Shown here piece by piece: positions 1-9,000 of a stretch of DNA of 64,000 bases. Positions within the stretch are counted from its first letter, which is position 1; each line of letters opens with the position of its first letter. A model generated the notes under the pieces. The model had not been told where the DNA came from, made no database searches, and worked only from the letters and a program-made list of their open reading frames with translations. Origin of the DNA: an uncultured Bacteroidales bacterium. Lineage in GTDB: Bacteria > Bacteroidota > Bacteroidia > Bacteroidales > Paludibacteraceae. The translations under genes were made by a program, and so were the position numbers. The stretch is taken from positions 1 to 64,000 of the forward strand of contig CAMKDV010000004.1 of NCBI GenBank assembly GCA_946411385.1, given 5' to 3'.

Positions 1-117
1 TTTCACCTTTCAATTTTCACCTTTCACCTGTAGCGCAGCGTCCTTTCACCTTTCAATTTTCACCTTTCACCTGTAGCGCAGCGTCCTTTCACCTTTCACT
101 TTTCACTTTTCACCTTT
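1..117. repeat. TTTCACC word array, 43-bp tandem unit
   Basis: A 43-bp unit (1-43, 44-86) is repeated exactly and followed by a third partial copy. It is built from the words TTTCACC and TTTCAATTTTCACC and ends in TGTAGCGCAGCGTCC. It directly follows the stop codon of the tamB-like gene, which reads leftward. The same words recur at 20683-20741, 21088-21125 and 45930-45976, and the TAGCGCAGCGTCC tail recurs near 57847. Confidence 0.85.
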
Positions 118-3100
118 AGAACGGGTATCCTATTCCGAAGTTCAGCCGCAACGCATCAAGCGCGGACGGGATATTGAAATAGGTGTTGATGGGTTGCGTC
201 TTGTCCACCTTCCAGTTCTTGTCGTACTTATACGTCTGGTACGGCGCGTGGATGGCAACGCCCAAGTCCAGACGCACCACCAGTCCCTCGAAATCCAGAC
301 GCAGACCAAAGCCTGTACCCATAGCAATCTGCTTGGTGAGGTAAGGATTGTCCAGCAGGCCGTCGTATAGCTCCTCGCGCAGTTGTAACTGCTCGATATA
401 ATCGGTCATTCCGGCGTCTACGAATTTGGGGGCACTGTTGTACCACGTCCACACGTTGCCCGCATCCACGAACGTGGCGCCGTACAGCTTCCACACTATC
501 GGGAAGCGCAACTCAAAGTTAGCCTCCAGCTTCACATCACCGGCATGGAAGAAATTCTGGTTGAACTTCTCCGAATAGAAGTTACCGGGACCGTAGGCGT
601 ACGGCGAGCAAGCCCTCATGCTGTTCGGTCCGCCGGCATAGAACGCCTCGGACAGCGGTGCTTCAATGGAGTTACCCAGCGGCACATTGGCACCTGCATA
701 CAGGCGCGTGGCGATACATACATCGTCGGTGATGTTGAACTTGTTACGCAATTCGGCGGTCAGTTTCACAAACTGGTTGAAGGTGATGGCGCCGAGCGGT
801 TTGTTCTTGTCGTTCCACTTGTAGCCGAAGGCGCAATAGATGGCGTTGATCAGGTTGCCCGACTCCTTGACGCCCAGGTCAATCATCGTGTTCACCGCAC
901 GTTTGGCGCGGTAGTCGTTGTACACGAAGTTGTAGCCAATGGCCGGCACAAACTCGTTGCCGGCTATCAGTTTGAGCAGTTGCGGGAACTCAACAGCCTT
1001 GCTGTACATGATCGAGTCAGACGCCGTCTTCATCAGCACTACGGACAGCGAAAAGGGCGTAAAGATGTGCGTCACATAAGTAGAAGTGTTGATGAAGTAC
1101 GACAACGATCCGGACACCTTGTTCACGCCGTAACCGCCGGCAATATTCTCGTACTGATAGCCCAGCATATAGCGCGTACCGCCTTCGGGATTGTTGTCGC
1201 CCAGCCAATGCAGGTAGGGGAAAGCCAGCGAGGTATTCACGCCGAACTTGTAGGTATCCGTCTTTTTCGGATCGCCCGGATGACGGTTGCGCAACGCCCA
1301 GTAATAGGCGCCGTTGCCTTTTACGGTAAAGGTCTCGCCCTTGCCCATCAGGTTCTTGATGGAAGAAGTGAGCGTGAGGTTGGGTCCGAGACTGTTGTTC
1401 GACCGCCATGCCACATCTGCATCCGCTATCAGGCCGTAAGTGCGGTTGATGCTGTCGCTGCGGTACAGTTCGCGGCGACGCCACTCTTTCTTGGCGCGCA
1501 CACCCAGACCGGACTTGTACAGGTCGCCCTCCAGGATATTGTTGTAGTCGCGCTGGGCAAAGGCGCGCAGCGATACATTGCCGTCCTTGGTCAGCTTGTA
1601 TTCGGCTGACAGGTTGCTCAATAGTCCGCTGGCTTGGTTGATCTCGGGGTTGTCGGTGAACGACGAACCTACTGTGATACGCAGCCTGTCCTTAAAGAAC
1701 GATTTGCTGATGGCTATATTCAGGTCGTTGGTCTTGCCTCCGGCGTGCTCCGTCTGCGCGCTGCTGAGGTCGATATCCACTATCTTGCCCATCTTCGAGT
1801 TGGCCATCGCAGCGTTCAGTCGGCTGTTGACGATCGACGAGAGGGCATAGCCGCCACGCTGTGCTGCCACGTTGCTTTCGCCCACATACATGCCCGTAGC
1901 CAGCAGTGTAGCAGCCAGACCTTCGCGCGTATCTTCGTCCAACGATGCCAGCTCGCGGGTGATGGTCTCGTCCTCCGGCGCCTCGAGGAAGAAGCCAATG
2001 GCATCCATGCCGATCGAGTCCAGCACGCCGTTGACGCGCACACCGGTACGGAAATCCACACGGCGCGTCTCCTCGTCTTCCGACTCCACGTCGGCTTTCA
2101 CTTTCTGAGAAGCTGATATATCCAGCATCGTCTGACCTATCGGTCCGTTGAACGCCACATGGCTGCCCGAGTCGACATGGAAAGGCATGATAGGATATAC
2201 CTTGGGCGAATAGCGTATGAAGCCGTCATCCACGTTGATCTGTCCGCCCAAGTTCAGCGGCGCAGTGTCGGCTAAGGCATAACGCACATTCACCGTGCCG
2301 TGGGGCTTGACTTGTGCCAGGTTCTTCTTGTCGATAGGATAGGTGATGTCCGTCACGGGCAGGATGGTTACGTCCACATCCGCCACGATGCTGTCCAGCG
2401 GTCCGCTCACGCGGCCGTGGATATCGGTGGCCAGTTCGCCGTGAACGGGTATAGGTCCGTCTTTCACCAGCTTGGCCGGCGCAAAACTGTCGGCTGCCAG
2501 GATCACATCCAGCTGCATAGTGTTCATGTCCAACCCGCCTGTCAGCGCCAGGTAGGTGCTGTCCACGCCATAGATAGGCAGTCCGTTCAGGTCGAGTTTG
2601 TTGTGGTTCATCACGATGGGCGTCTCGCCCAAGCCCAACTGTACTTCGTAGGGCTTGTACATCGCCGAGACGTTCAGCGGCAGCACTTCGGCTGAGAGGT
2701 CGAGATTGGCGGGTAGTCCGTCAGCCGACGCTTTGGCGCGCACCGCACCTTTCAGGCTGATATCATCCATGCCCAAGATGCCTTCCACAATCTCAAGAGG
2801 TATATCATCCAGCTGCACATCCGCCCGTAGGGCATTCTTGAATGTCTCCGAGCGAGCCACCTTCATATCTACGGCACGGCTGCCCAGGTCCATATCATTC
2901 AGTTTCAGCTTGTCCAGCGTCAGGCGTCCTGTGCCGTTCAGGTCGTTGCCCGTACGCTGCAGGTCAAGTTTTAAGTCGGCATCCGTCTGCAGGTTATGCA
3001 GCGCCATAGCGCCATCAGTCACGTGGCTGTCGGCTGTCAGCGAGGCGGTGGTGCTGCCCTCTACCATCGCTACACGCATAGCGGCTTTGGCTGGTGGCAA

Positions 3101-4921
3101 TCGCATTGCCGTGCTGTCTTCGGGGTGCTCAATGGCGGGGATAGAAGCGTCCAACGCCAGATTGGTTTGCTCTTCGGTGGATGTCAGCGATAGGTCTACA
3201 TTATTGATATCCAAGCCCATGTCATCAATGATGCCTTGTGCCGGACTGCCGTGACGCAGTGCGATGGTGGCATTGAGGTCTGGAATGAGCCGGCGCAGGG
3301 TGTCAAGCTGCGTGAGGTCGGCCAGCGAGGTGATAGCGGCGATACGCGATGAGTCGCCTACAGCGCTGAGCAGCGGTTGTATCTCATCCACCAGTCGCAT
3401 CACGTGCATCGGGCTGCTTACATCCATCGTCAGACCTTCCGTAGCCAAGTTCAGCGAGGTGGTATCGTTCGTGGCGAAATGCATATCCAGGTGCTCCACG
3501 CGATAATCATTGCCGCCTACACGGGCTTTCACCTGGCTCATCTGCGTGCGGTAGTCCACGCGTATCTTGTCCATATTCATGAATTCCGATACGCTGAACT
3601 GATGTTCGGTCTGAGCCGCCACCTGCAGGCTGTCGCCCTTCATGGCAAACGGCAGATGCAGATCGCCGTCCACCGTGCCGTCGGCCAGCGTGGCATGCAG
3701 CAGCATGCCGGAAGCGTCGATATTGTCGTACACGGCATCCGTCAGCTGCAGCCTGACGCGGCTGCGCATGGCACGCGACTTGGGGTCGATGCCCTTGCCC
3801 TGTGCGTCCAGTTCGCCGGCCAGAACCACGGGCGGACTGTCCTGCATAAAGGCCGAGAGGTCCACTTTCTGGATGTTGGCATGCACGTCGTATTCCTCTT
3901 CATCGATATCGTAGAAGGCTCTGAGTTGCGCCTTGCTGCCACGGAAATCCGCATCGGCTGCCACATTCACGGCCATCGTCTCCAGATCCAATGCCGTGGC
4001 CGACAAATCCGCCTCTGCACCTATCTCGCCCGAACGGGCATGCAGGCCATGGCTGGTAATCAGGCTCCTCTGCAAATCCACGCAGGCATCGCCGTACAGA
4101 AGGTCGAAAGGCAGGTACAGACTGCCCAGCGCCAAACTGATGCTGTCGGCATGAAGCTGACGCGCATCATATTTGTTACCGCCCACATCCGCCAGCACAT
4201 CCACAGCCAGGCTGTCCGTGCGGATGTTCATGCCCAAAGGCATCAACTCAAAGCGGAAACGGGTGATCTGGCCGTCAGGCACATCAAAAGCCATAAGCAG
4301 CGATGTAGAATCTTTCTTCGCCGTAGTATCGGGAGGTGTCTCGCGCAAACCTATACCTACATAGCTGTCCGCTATCCGCAAACCATGCAGCGGAAACTGA
4401 CCTTTCGACAATATGAGTTGGGGACTATTGAGTTCCAGATGACCGATGATAGCATCTATGCCCACGGCGGCGATCATCGAGTCGGAGTGGAATGTGGTTC
4501 TGTCCAGTTGCAGATGTTCCACCACGATAGGCACGGACGTCAGCGGGCTGTCGGGATTATGCGTGGATGTCAGAGCCAGAGCTTTTAGACGCAAACGATG
4601 CGCATAGACTAATGTGTCTTGCCCGCGATGACCAAGGTACAGGCTGTCAATGTTCACCTCTACGGGCAGATCCGCCTCTCCTTTGTAAGCGCGGTAAAGC
4701 ACCATCGGCGAGTGGTGGAACGGCGAAAGATATATATCCCCTACATCAATGTCCATGCCGGTCTGCTCGCGCCCGACGGCAATGCCTTTCTCCAGCGCCA
4801 CACTGCGCACGGCAGGCACATATAGCACGCACGCTACCGCCACCAGCAGCAACACCACCGCTCCCGCAGCTACACTCACCACGCCAAGCGGCACCTTCCA
4901 CAACAGTGCTTTATACTTCAA
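116..4921 (-). CDS. TamB-type translocation/assembly protein fused to an Omp85-type outer-membrane barrel
   Basis: This 1601-residue protein has a single N-terminal membrane helix (about 10-35) and then a very long beta-rich region typical of TamB. A DUF490-like end lies near residues 980-1180 (LLATGMYVGESN..., then DRLRITVGSS). The last ~400 residues look like a different family: aromatic amphipathic strands, a GGPNSMRACSPYAYGPGNF stretch near 1432 matching the conserved barrel motif of Bacteroidota BamA/TamA-like proteins, and a terminal aromatic strand (NFGIGYPF). TamB normally spans the periplasm and partners a separate Omp85 barrel, so here both appear to be one chain with no POTRA domains. 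The start is TTG; an in-frame stop lies just upstream. The gene is transcribed from a promoter at 4983-5014. The fusion is read from sequence; the function is inferred. Confidence 0.85.
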   Translation of the reverse strand: MKYKALLWKVPLGVVSVAAGAVVLLLVAVACVLYVPAVRSVALEKGIAVGREQTGMDIDVGDIYLSPFHHSPMVLYRAYKGEADLPVEVNIDSLYLGHRGQDTLVYAHRLRLKALALTSTHNPDSPLTSVPIVVEHLQLDRTTFHSDSMIAAVGIDAIIGHLELNSPQLILSKGQFPLHGLRIADSYVGIGLRETPPDTTAKKDSTSLLMAFDVPDGQITRFRFELMPLGMNIRTDSLAVDVLADVGGNKYDARQLHADSISLALGSLYLPFDLLYGDACVDLQRSLITSHGLHARSGEIGAEADLSATALDLETMAVNVAADADFRGSKAQLRAFYDIDEEEYDVHANIQKVDLSAFMQDSPPVVLAGELDAQGKGIDPKSRAMRSRVRLQLTDAVYDNIDASGMLLHATLADGTVDGDLHLPFAMKGDSLQVAAQTEHQFSVSEFMNMDKIRVDYRTQMSQVKARVGGNDYRVEHLDMHFATNDTTSLNLATEGLTMDVSSPMHVMRLVDEIQPLLSAVGDSSRIAAITSLADLTQLDTLRRLIPDLNATIALRHGSPAQGIIDDMGLDINNVDLSLTSTEEQTNLALDASIPAIEHPEDSTAMRLPPAKAAMRVAMVEGSTTASLTADSHVTDGAMALHNLQTDADLKLDLQRTGNDLNGTGRLTLDKLKLNDMDLGSRAVDMKVARSETFKNALRADVQLDDIPLEIVEGILGMDDISLKGAVRAKASADGLPANLDLSAEVLPLNVSAMYKPYEVQLGLGETPIVMNHNKLDLNGLPIYGVDSTYLALTGGLDMNTMQLDVILAADSFAPAKLVKDGPIPVHGELATDIHGRVSGPLDSIVADVDVTILPVTDITYPIDKKNLAQVKPHGTVNVRYALADTAPLNLGGQINVDDGFIRYSPKVYPIMPFHVDSGSHVAFNGPIGQTMLDISASQKVKADVESEDEETRRVDFRTGVRVNGVLDSIGMDAIGFFLEAPEDETITRELASLDEDTREGLAATLLATGMYVGESNVAAQRGGYALSSIVNSRLNAAMANSKMGKIVDIDLSSAQTEHAGGKTNDLNIAISKSFFKDRLRITVGSSFTDNPEINQASGLLSNLSAEYKLTKDGNVSLRAFAQRDYNNILEGDLYKSGLGVRAKKEWRRRELYRSDSINRTYGLIADADVAWRSNNSLGPNLTLTSSIKNLMGKGETFTVKGNGAYYWALRNRHPGDPKKTDTYKFGVNTSLAFPYLHWLGDNNPEGGTRYMLGYQYENIAGGYGVNKVSGSLSYFINTSTYVTHIFTPFSLSVVLMKTASDSIMYSKAVEFPQLLKLIAGNEFVPAIGYNFVYNDYRAKRAVNTMIDLGVKESGNLINAIYCAFGYKWNDKNKPLGAITFNQFVKLTAELRNKFNITDDVCIATRLYAGANVPLGNSIEAPLSEAFYAGGPNSMRACSPYAYGPGNFYSEKFNQNFFHAGDVKLEANFELRFPIVWKLYGATFVDAGNVWTWYNSAPKFVDAGMTDYIEQLQLREELYDGLLDNPYLTKQIAMGTGFGLRLDFEGLVVRLDLGVAIHAPYQTYKYDKNWKVDKTQPINTYFNIPSALDALRLNFGIGYPF

Positions 4922-4982
4922 AAAATCGAACTACACTAAATCGTCTTTGCCCCCCACTTCACACCATCTATAAAAAAACATG

Positions 4983-5014
4983 CAAATTTACAAAAAAATA
5001 TTGATTTTTGCAAA
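4983..5014 (-). promoter_or_regulatory. Bacteroidota-type promoter of the tamB-barrel gene
   Basis: On the minus strand the -33 TTTG (5011-5014) and the -7 TAAATTTG (4983-4990) are separated by 20 bp. This leaves a leader of about 55 nt before the TTG start. Confidence 0.6.
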
Positions 5015-5197
5015 TATTTTGCCACAAAAAATGTTTTCTATCTCTTTTTTGCTGACTTTTACCGATTATATGGACAATTCAGAAAGAAATAACGTACGAC
5101 CTGTCGTACAGATGTGGAAAACGTAGTATAAAGAGTACAAAATGCAGATTTCTGAACGATTTTTGCAAAAATAGTTGCATAATTGAAAAATTTGTAG

Positions 5198-5205
5198 TAA
5201 TTTTG
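5198..5205 (+). promoter_or_regulatory. -7 element of the hipBST promoter
   Basis: TAATTTTG matches the TAnnTTTG -7 consensus. The first operator copy (5204-5221) begins inside it, so repressor binding would block the start site. Confidence 0.6.
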
Positions 5206-5303
5206 CACCCGAAAGGGTATAAAACAAGCAACAAGGCTAAAGACTATACCCGAAAGGGGATAATTACGGAAATATCAGTAATGATTATACCCGAAAGGGT
5301 GCA
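5204..5303 (+). promoter_or_regulatory. Three HipB-like operator copies
   Basis: Three 18-bp near-palindromes lie at 5204-5221, 5245-5262 and 5286-5303. The best form is TATACCCGAAAGGGTATA: two 7-bp arms around a fixed GAAA centre. The layout is close to the E. coli HipB operator (TATCC, 8 bp, GGATA). Copy 1 overlaps the -7 box and copy 3 ends 8 bp before the hipB start, so autoregulation by the downstream HTH protein is likely. Confidence 0.8.
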
Positions 5304-5311
5304 GAAATAAT

Positions 5312-5515
5312 ATGACTACATTAGCTACATACGTCAAGACCAAACGGAAAGAGTTTGGATTGACACAGGAAGACATGAGCATGAAGTCCGGTGTGGGACT
5401 GCGGTTTGTGCGTGAGTTAGAACAAGGAAAACAGACACTTCGGATGGATAAGGTGAATCAGGTGCTGCGACTCTTTGGCGCAGAGTTAGGGCCTATTGAA
5501 GCAGATAGATCATGA
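5312..5515 (+). CDS. hipB: HipB-like XRE-family DNA-binding antitoxin
   Basis: This 67-residue protein is essentially one helix-turn-helix domain (residues about 5-60, with LTQEDMSMKSGVGLRFVREL as the HTH core). In HipA-type toxin-antitoxin systems HipB represses the operon and binds the kinase. It is the first gene of a three-gene operon; its TGA stop overlaps the ATG of the next gene (ATGA), implying coupled translation. Three operator copies lie immediately upstream. At 67 residues it is shorter than E. coli HipB and has little C-terminal tail. The family call is confident; the partner assignment rests on gene order. Confidence 0.85.
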   Translation: MTTLATYVKTKRKEFGLTQEDMSMKSGVGLRFVRELEQGKQTLRMDKVNQVLRLFGAELGPIEADRS

Positions 5516-5838
5516 AACAAGGATACGTATATTACAAGAAAGTCCTTGCCGGTATGATACGCGAGGATGAGGATGGATTCGTCTTCCAATATAATCAGAA
5601 TTATTTGAGTCGAGAGGATGCACAGCCCGTGAGTCTGACGCTCCCGCTGCGTGAGGAGCCGTATGTGTCGCAAGTGATGTTTCCCTTCTTTGACGGCTTG
5701 ATACCGGAAGGTTGGCTTCTGGATGTAGCTGTAGAGAGTTGGAAGATCAATCCGAGAGATAGGATGCAACTCTTATTAACCTGTTGCCGCGACTGCATCG
5801 GGGCAGTAAGCATCGAACAAACGACAAATGACAAATAA
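5512..5838 (+). CDS. hipS: HipS-like stand-alone HipA N-terminal domain
   Basis: This 108-residue protein matches only the N-terminal subdomain of HipA kinases (VYYKKVLAG..., LPLREEPY, FFDGLIPEGWLLD, RDCIGAV). Splitting HipA into a small HipS and a separate kinase is the arrangement of HipBST systems, where HipS acts as the antitoxin; this role is inferred from homology and order. It overlaps hipB by 4 bp. Its last residues (TTNDK and the stop) are encoded by a short repeat, ACAAATGACAAATA, that continues into the gap before the kinase gene, so the native C-terminus may have been replaced by repeat expansion. Confidence 0.8.
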   Translation: MKQGYVYYKKVLAGMIREDEDGFVFQYNQNYLSREDAQPVSLTLPLREEPYVSQVMFPFFDGLIPEGWLLDVAVESWKINPRDRMQLLLTCCRDCIGAVSIEQTTNDK

Positions 5839-5858
5839 CAAATGACAAATAACAAATG
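5820..5858 (+). repeat. ACAAATGACAAATA word array between hipS and hipT
   Basis: The words ACAAATG and ACAAATA alternate about five times, ending 2 bp before the kinase start codon. The array encodes the last residues and stop of hipS. Its complement (ATTTGT words) is the same type as the array at 29646-29697. Confidence 0.8.
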
Positions 5859-5860
5859 CT

Positions 5861-6793
5861 ATGCGCTGCTTATATTGCTATAGAGAATTAAAGGCCGGAG
5901 AGGTCGACTATCACGCAGCTTGTGCAAAGAAGATGTTCGGTGCGACTAAGGCTCCTGAGCTGCCGTACGACCATAGTCAGATTCGGCAATTGGCAAAGTC
6001 GGTGATTCGTACGCAAACGACTGTGCCCGGAGTGCAAGCAAAACTGTCGATGGATATTGAGAAGATTGAGCACACGACACGCTTCACGATAGTAGGATTG
6101 AGCGGTAAGTACATCCTTAAGCCGCAGACGGAGCAGTACGCTGAGTTGCCGGAGAATGAGGATCTGACGATGCATCTGGCTGAGCAAGCCGGGATAGCGG
6201 TGGTGCCACATTGTTTGGCGCGATTTGCGGATGGACGACTGGTGTATCTGTCCACGCGCATTGACAGGACCGCTAAAGGCGAGAAGATAGCAATGGAGGA
6301 CCTGTGCCAATTATCGGAACAGCTGACTGAATACAAATATCGCGGATCGTACGAGCAGATAAGCAAGATAATAAATCGTTTGTCGGCTGCACCTATGTTG
6401 GATGTGGTGAATTTCTGGCAAGTGGTGCTATTCAGTTGGCTGACGGGGAACAGCGATATGCATTTAAAGAATTTTTCGTTGTACGCACCGAAAGGTCAGC
6501 ATGTACTGAGTCCGGCATATGATTTGCTGAATACATTGGCTGTAATGCCGAATGATCCGGAAGAGTTGGCGCTTAACCTGAACGGCAAGAAGCGGAAACT
6601 CGGTTGGCACGATTGGAGTGCTGCCATGACGCGAAGTGGCGTGCCGGAGAAGGTGCAAGAGAATATGCGGAAGCGATTCGCAAAAGTTCTGCCGCAGTGG
6701 GAAGAAACGATACGCGGTTCGTTCCTGACGGAAGAGATGCAAGAGCGATACTTGGCGATTGTACGAACGCGAATGGAGCAGATAGAGAGTTGA
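5861..6793 (+). CDS. hipT: HipT-like HipA-family Ser/Thr kinase toxin
   Basis: This 310-residue protein has the HipA kinase core. It begins with a CxxC...HxxC knuckle (C3, C6, H18, C21) common in Bacteroidota forms. The activation segment TVPGVQAKLS follows near residue 54, then the catalytic GNSDMHLKNFSL and the metal-binding LSPAYDLLNT. Known HipA/HipT toxins phosphorylate aminoacyl-tRNA synthetases (GltX or TrpS); the target here is unknown. The residue aligned with E. coli HipA Ser150 is Thr, so autophosphorylation, if kept, would use threonine. It is the third gene of the operon. All catalytic motifs look intact. Confidence 0.88.
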   Translation: MRCLYCYRELKAGEVDYHAACAKKMFGATKAPELPYDHSQIRQLAKSVIRTQTTVPGVQAKLSMDIEKIEHTTRFTIVGLSGKYILKPQTEQYAELPENEDLTMHLAEQAGIAVVPHCLARFADGRLVYLSTRIDRTAKGEKIAMEDLCQLSEQLTEYKYRGSYEQISKIINRLSAAPMLDVVNFWQVVLFSWLTGNSDMHLKNFSLYAPKGQHVLSPAYDLLNTLAVMPNDPEELALNLNGKKRKLGWHDWSAAMTRSGVPEKVQENMRKRFAKVLPQWEETIRGSFLTEEMQERYLAIVRTRMEQIES

Positions 6794-6904
6794 TACGAAA
6801 AGGCAACTGTGCCTCAAAAAGTACTATATACGTAGTATATAGTAGTATCCTTTCGCAAAGAATCTGCCATTTTCCCGCGCAAAAGCCTTACATTTTTGCT
6901 CAAA

Positions 6905-7015
6905 TTAGTGCGTGATAAGTGCGTCGTTAGTGCGCGGTAAGTGGGCGGTTAGTGCGAGATAAGTGCGTGATTCACAGCCCATTTGCAGCCCATTCACAAC
7001 CCATTTGCAGCCCAG
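6905..7015. repeat. Degenerate AGTGCG and CAGCCCATTTG repeats
   Basis: Six imperfect copies of a 13-14 bp AGTGCGNGATA-like unit are followed by four copies of a CAGCCCATT-like unit. The 490-bp gap between hipT and abiEii holds no convincing gene. It contains these repeats and the inverted repeat at 7044-7082. Confidence 0.6.
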
Positions 7016-7043
7016 TTTAAGCCAAAGTCGGTGTTTTTGATAT

Positions 7044-7082
7044 AACTTTGGCTGAAACTGAGCGTGAGTTTGAGCCAAAGTT
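7044..7082. repeat. 16-bp inverted repeat with 7-nt loop
   Basis: The arms AACTTTGGCTGAAACT (7044-7059) and AGTTTGAGCCAAAGTT (7067-7082) pair at 15 of 16 positions around a 7-nt loop. No T-tract follows in either direction, so a simple terminator is not obvious. It could be a cruciform or a protein site. Confidence 0.6.
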
Positions 7083-7282
7083 GATTTATCAATACATCTA
7101 TTCGAAGTATTTTGGATCATTATGAGCATTTGGGGACTAACTTAATTGCAACTTTTATTTGAATTATGCAAATTAAATTATTCATTTTGCATAAAACTCA
7201 CCCGATTTTCCTAATTAGTATCAATTAAGGTTGCAATTTTTGCCATATTACGTTTAACCGGATTAGTTTTGGAAAACGTTGC

Positions 7283-8233
7283 CTAATAATTCTGTCGCAT
7301 CTTCCACTGCGCCATAGGATGGTTGCAGATGTTGCTGAGGATGGCAGCATCATCAAATAACAAATCCGGCTGATAGCGTTTGGCATTGAAGGCATCAATG
7401 AATGCTGCCTCTTTTTCCGTCAGTTGCAGTAATGACTCTAAGAACTGCAGTACCTCTACTTTCGCTACTTCAAAATCGAAGTTATCTCCTTTTTTGAGCA
7501 TTGGTAACAAGGTCGCACGAATCTGCGCGAACTTTATTTGACGGATTGCATCCAAGTTGTACTCTTTGCTCGGTGCTTGACTGCCTCCTACAGCCAGATA
7601 GAACACAACAATCTTTCGCAATAGCGCAACGTCAAACGTCTTGAACAACTCGCTGTGCAGCAAGTTGTACACATCATACAAATCCCTGCATGTATGGCGT
7701 TCTATCAAGGCTTTGATCTTGCTGCCGAATAGTTCCATCGGAGCCAAGGTCAGCACTTTTGCTGATGAAAGGAAGTCGGCATTGATACTACGCCATTCGG
7801 GAGCAAAGATATGTTGCCGCATCGAATAGTTGATCTCTATCTTTATATTATCCCTGTTTCCGGCTGCATTCTGGTAAAAGAACACCCACGAGTCCAACGA
7901 ATGCGGATTCTTGGTATCGGGACTGAGCAGATAGCCTTGTGATGCCATATATGCCTGTATCTCCGCGTTGATGACAGCCCGATTCTGTAACATTTGCTCG
8001 CGAGTGCAGACACGATGGTAATCCAAGTCGATATCCACCGACAAACGCGGCATATCAAACACGGTAAGGTTAATCGCCGTACCACCTTTCAGTGCCAGGC
8101 AATCGCATAACTTTGGATTGCTTGCTATGAATTGCAGTACATCCGTCAGTCGCAGCACTTTCTCCAGATTGTCGCGCAGAAAATGCGTTTGTGCGGCTAA
8201 TTGTGCAAGGTCGTTCTTGTTATACGAGTTCAT
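7283..8233 (-). CDS. AbiEii/AbiGii-type nucleotidyltransferase toxin
   Basis: This 316-residue protein has the AbiEii nucleotidyltransferase core: LALKGGTAINL (about residues 46-56) followed by LSVDIDLDY, the DxD metal site. AbiE systems are type IV toxin-antitoxin pairs that can also block phages. It overlaps the upstream partner gene by 14 bp, so the two are translated together. The C-terminal half is helical with no other recognised domain. The family call is strong; activity and target are inferred. Confidence 0.88.
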   Translation of the reverse strand: MNSYNKNDLAQLAAQTHFLRDNLEKVLRLTDVLQFIASNPKLCDCLALKGGTAINLTVFDMPRLSVDIDLDYHRVCTREQMLQNRAVINAEIQAYMASQGYLLSPDTKNPHSLDSWVFFYQNAAGNRDNIKIEINYSMRQHIFAPEWRSINADFLSSAKVLTLAPMELFGSKIKALIERHTCRDLYDVYNLLHSELFKTFDVALLRKIVVFYLAVGGSQAPSKEYNLDAIRQIKFAQIRATLLPMLKKGDNFDFEVAKVEVLQFLESLLQLTEKEAAFIDAFNAKRYQPDLLFDDAAILSNICNHPMAQWKMRQNY

Positions 8234-8978
8234 CGGTGTTCGAATTATTGATGGTTAACAAATCATGTGGGGCATACAACCGCCACGCTGCATGGAACAC
8301 GTTGCTTGAGCCGTCGGAGGTGAGATACATCACGCTATCTTTGGCGTACGAACGGCACATGGCAATAACGTCTGTCGATACGGGCAACCAGAGCTGCTCA
8401 AACAGGAATCCTGTTTTCTTGTATAGCGCGGTCTTGCCGTAAGCCTTCAGTAACTCCGTCAATTGCTCTTCGCGCAGATAATGCACTCCGCGCAAGCAGT
8501 TCACCAGCTCTTCCCATCCGCCGCAGAGGTCAATGCGGTCGATGCAGTCAATCAGCGTACGCTCCACGTTCGTTACACGCACATGGTTGTCTGCAACGGG
8601 ACTTTCAATACCAAGCGCCAGCGTAGAGAGGTGCGGCGCATAATGGATGCCGTCAAAATCAAACGCCCTGAACGACTGCTCACTACCTACCGTCACGTCG
8701 TAGTATACTTGATGTGCCAAGCCATGGTACTCCATAGCTGCGTGATAGGCAATATATGCTGTCGGCGTAATGGAGGATGCAATTTGGTACTTATTGGCTT
8801 CGGGTTGCTGCGTCGCCATGTTCGTGACGCAATACAATCCCCTGCGCACCTGTGTGATGTAGCCTTGCTTCTGGTATCGCCAAAGCAAAGTCGCAGCGCT
8901 ACGCGGGTTGCCTAATTCGCGGGCAACATCCTCAGGAGTAAATAGGAGTTTCTGATATAAAAATGGCAATAAGTTCAT
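8220..8978 (-). CDS. AbiEi-like antitoxin / transcriptional regulator
   Basis: This 252-residue protein begins with a winged-helix region (FTPEDVARELGNPRSAATLLWRYQKQ), then QVRRGLYCV and a C-terminal AbiEi-like domain (YIAYHAAMEYHGL..., VTNVERTLIDC). In AbiE systems this protein represses the operon and neutralises the nucleotidyltransferase encoded next. An earlier in-frame start at 9011 is unlikely because a -7 box (TATCTTTG, 9001-9008 on the minus strand) lies downstream of it; the ATG at 8978 fits. Confidence 0.8.
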   Translation of the reverse strand: MNLLPFLYQKLLFTPEDVARELGNPRSAATLLWRYQKQGYITQVRRGLYCVTNMATQQPEANKYQIASSITPTAYIAYHAAMEYHGLAHQVYYDVTVGSEQSFRAFDFDGIHYAPHLSTLALGIESPVADNHVRVTNVERTLIDCIDRIDLCGGWEELVNCLRGVHYLREEQLTELLKAYGKTALYKKTGFLFEQLWLPVSTDVIAMCRSYAKDSVMYLTSDGSSNVFHAAWRLYAPHDLLTINNSNTDELV

Positions 8979-9000
8979 TGCTATTGTTTCAAAATCCGCG

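Noticed and set aside
545..1609. Long plus-strand open frame (354 codons) and several others opposite the tamB-barrel gene
   Set aside because: They are antisense shadows of a GC-rich coding region; their translations are His/Arg/Val-rich with no domain and no promoter.
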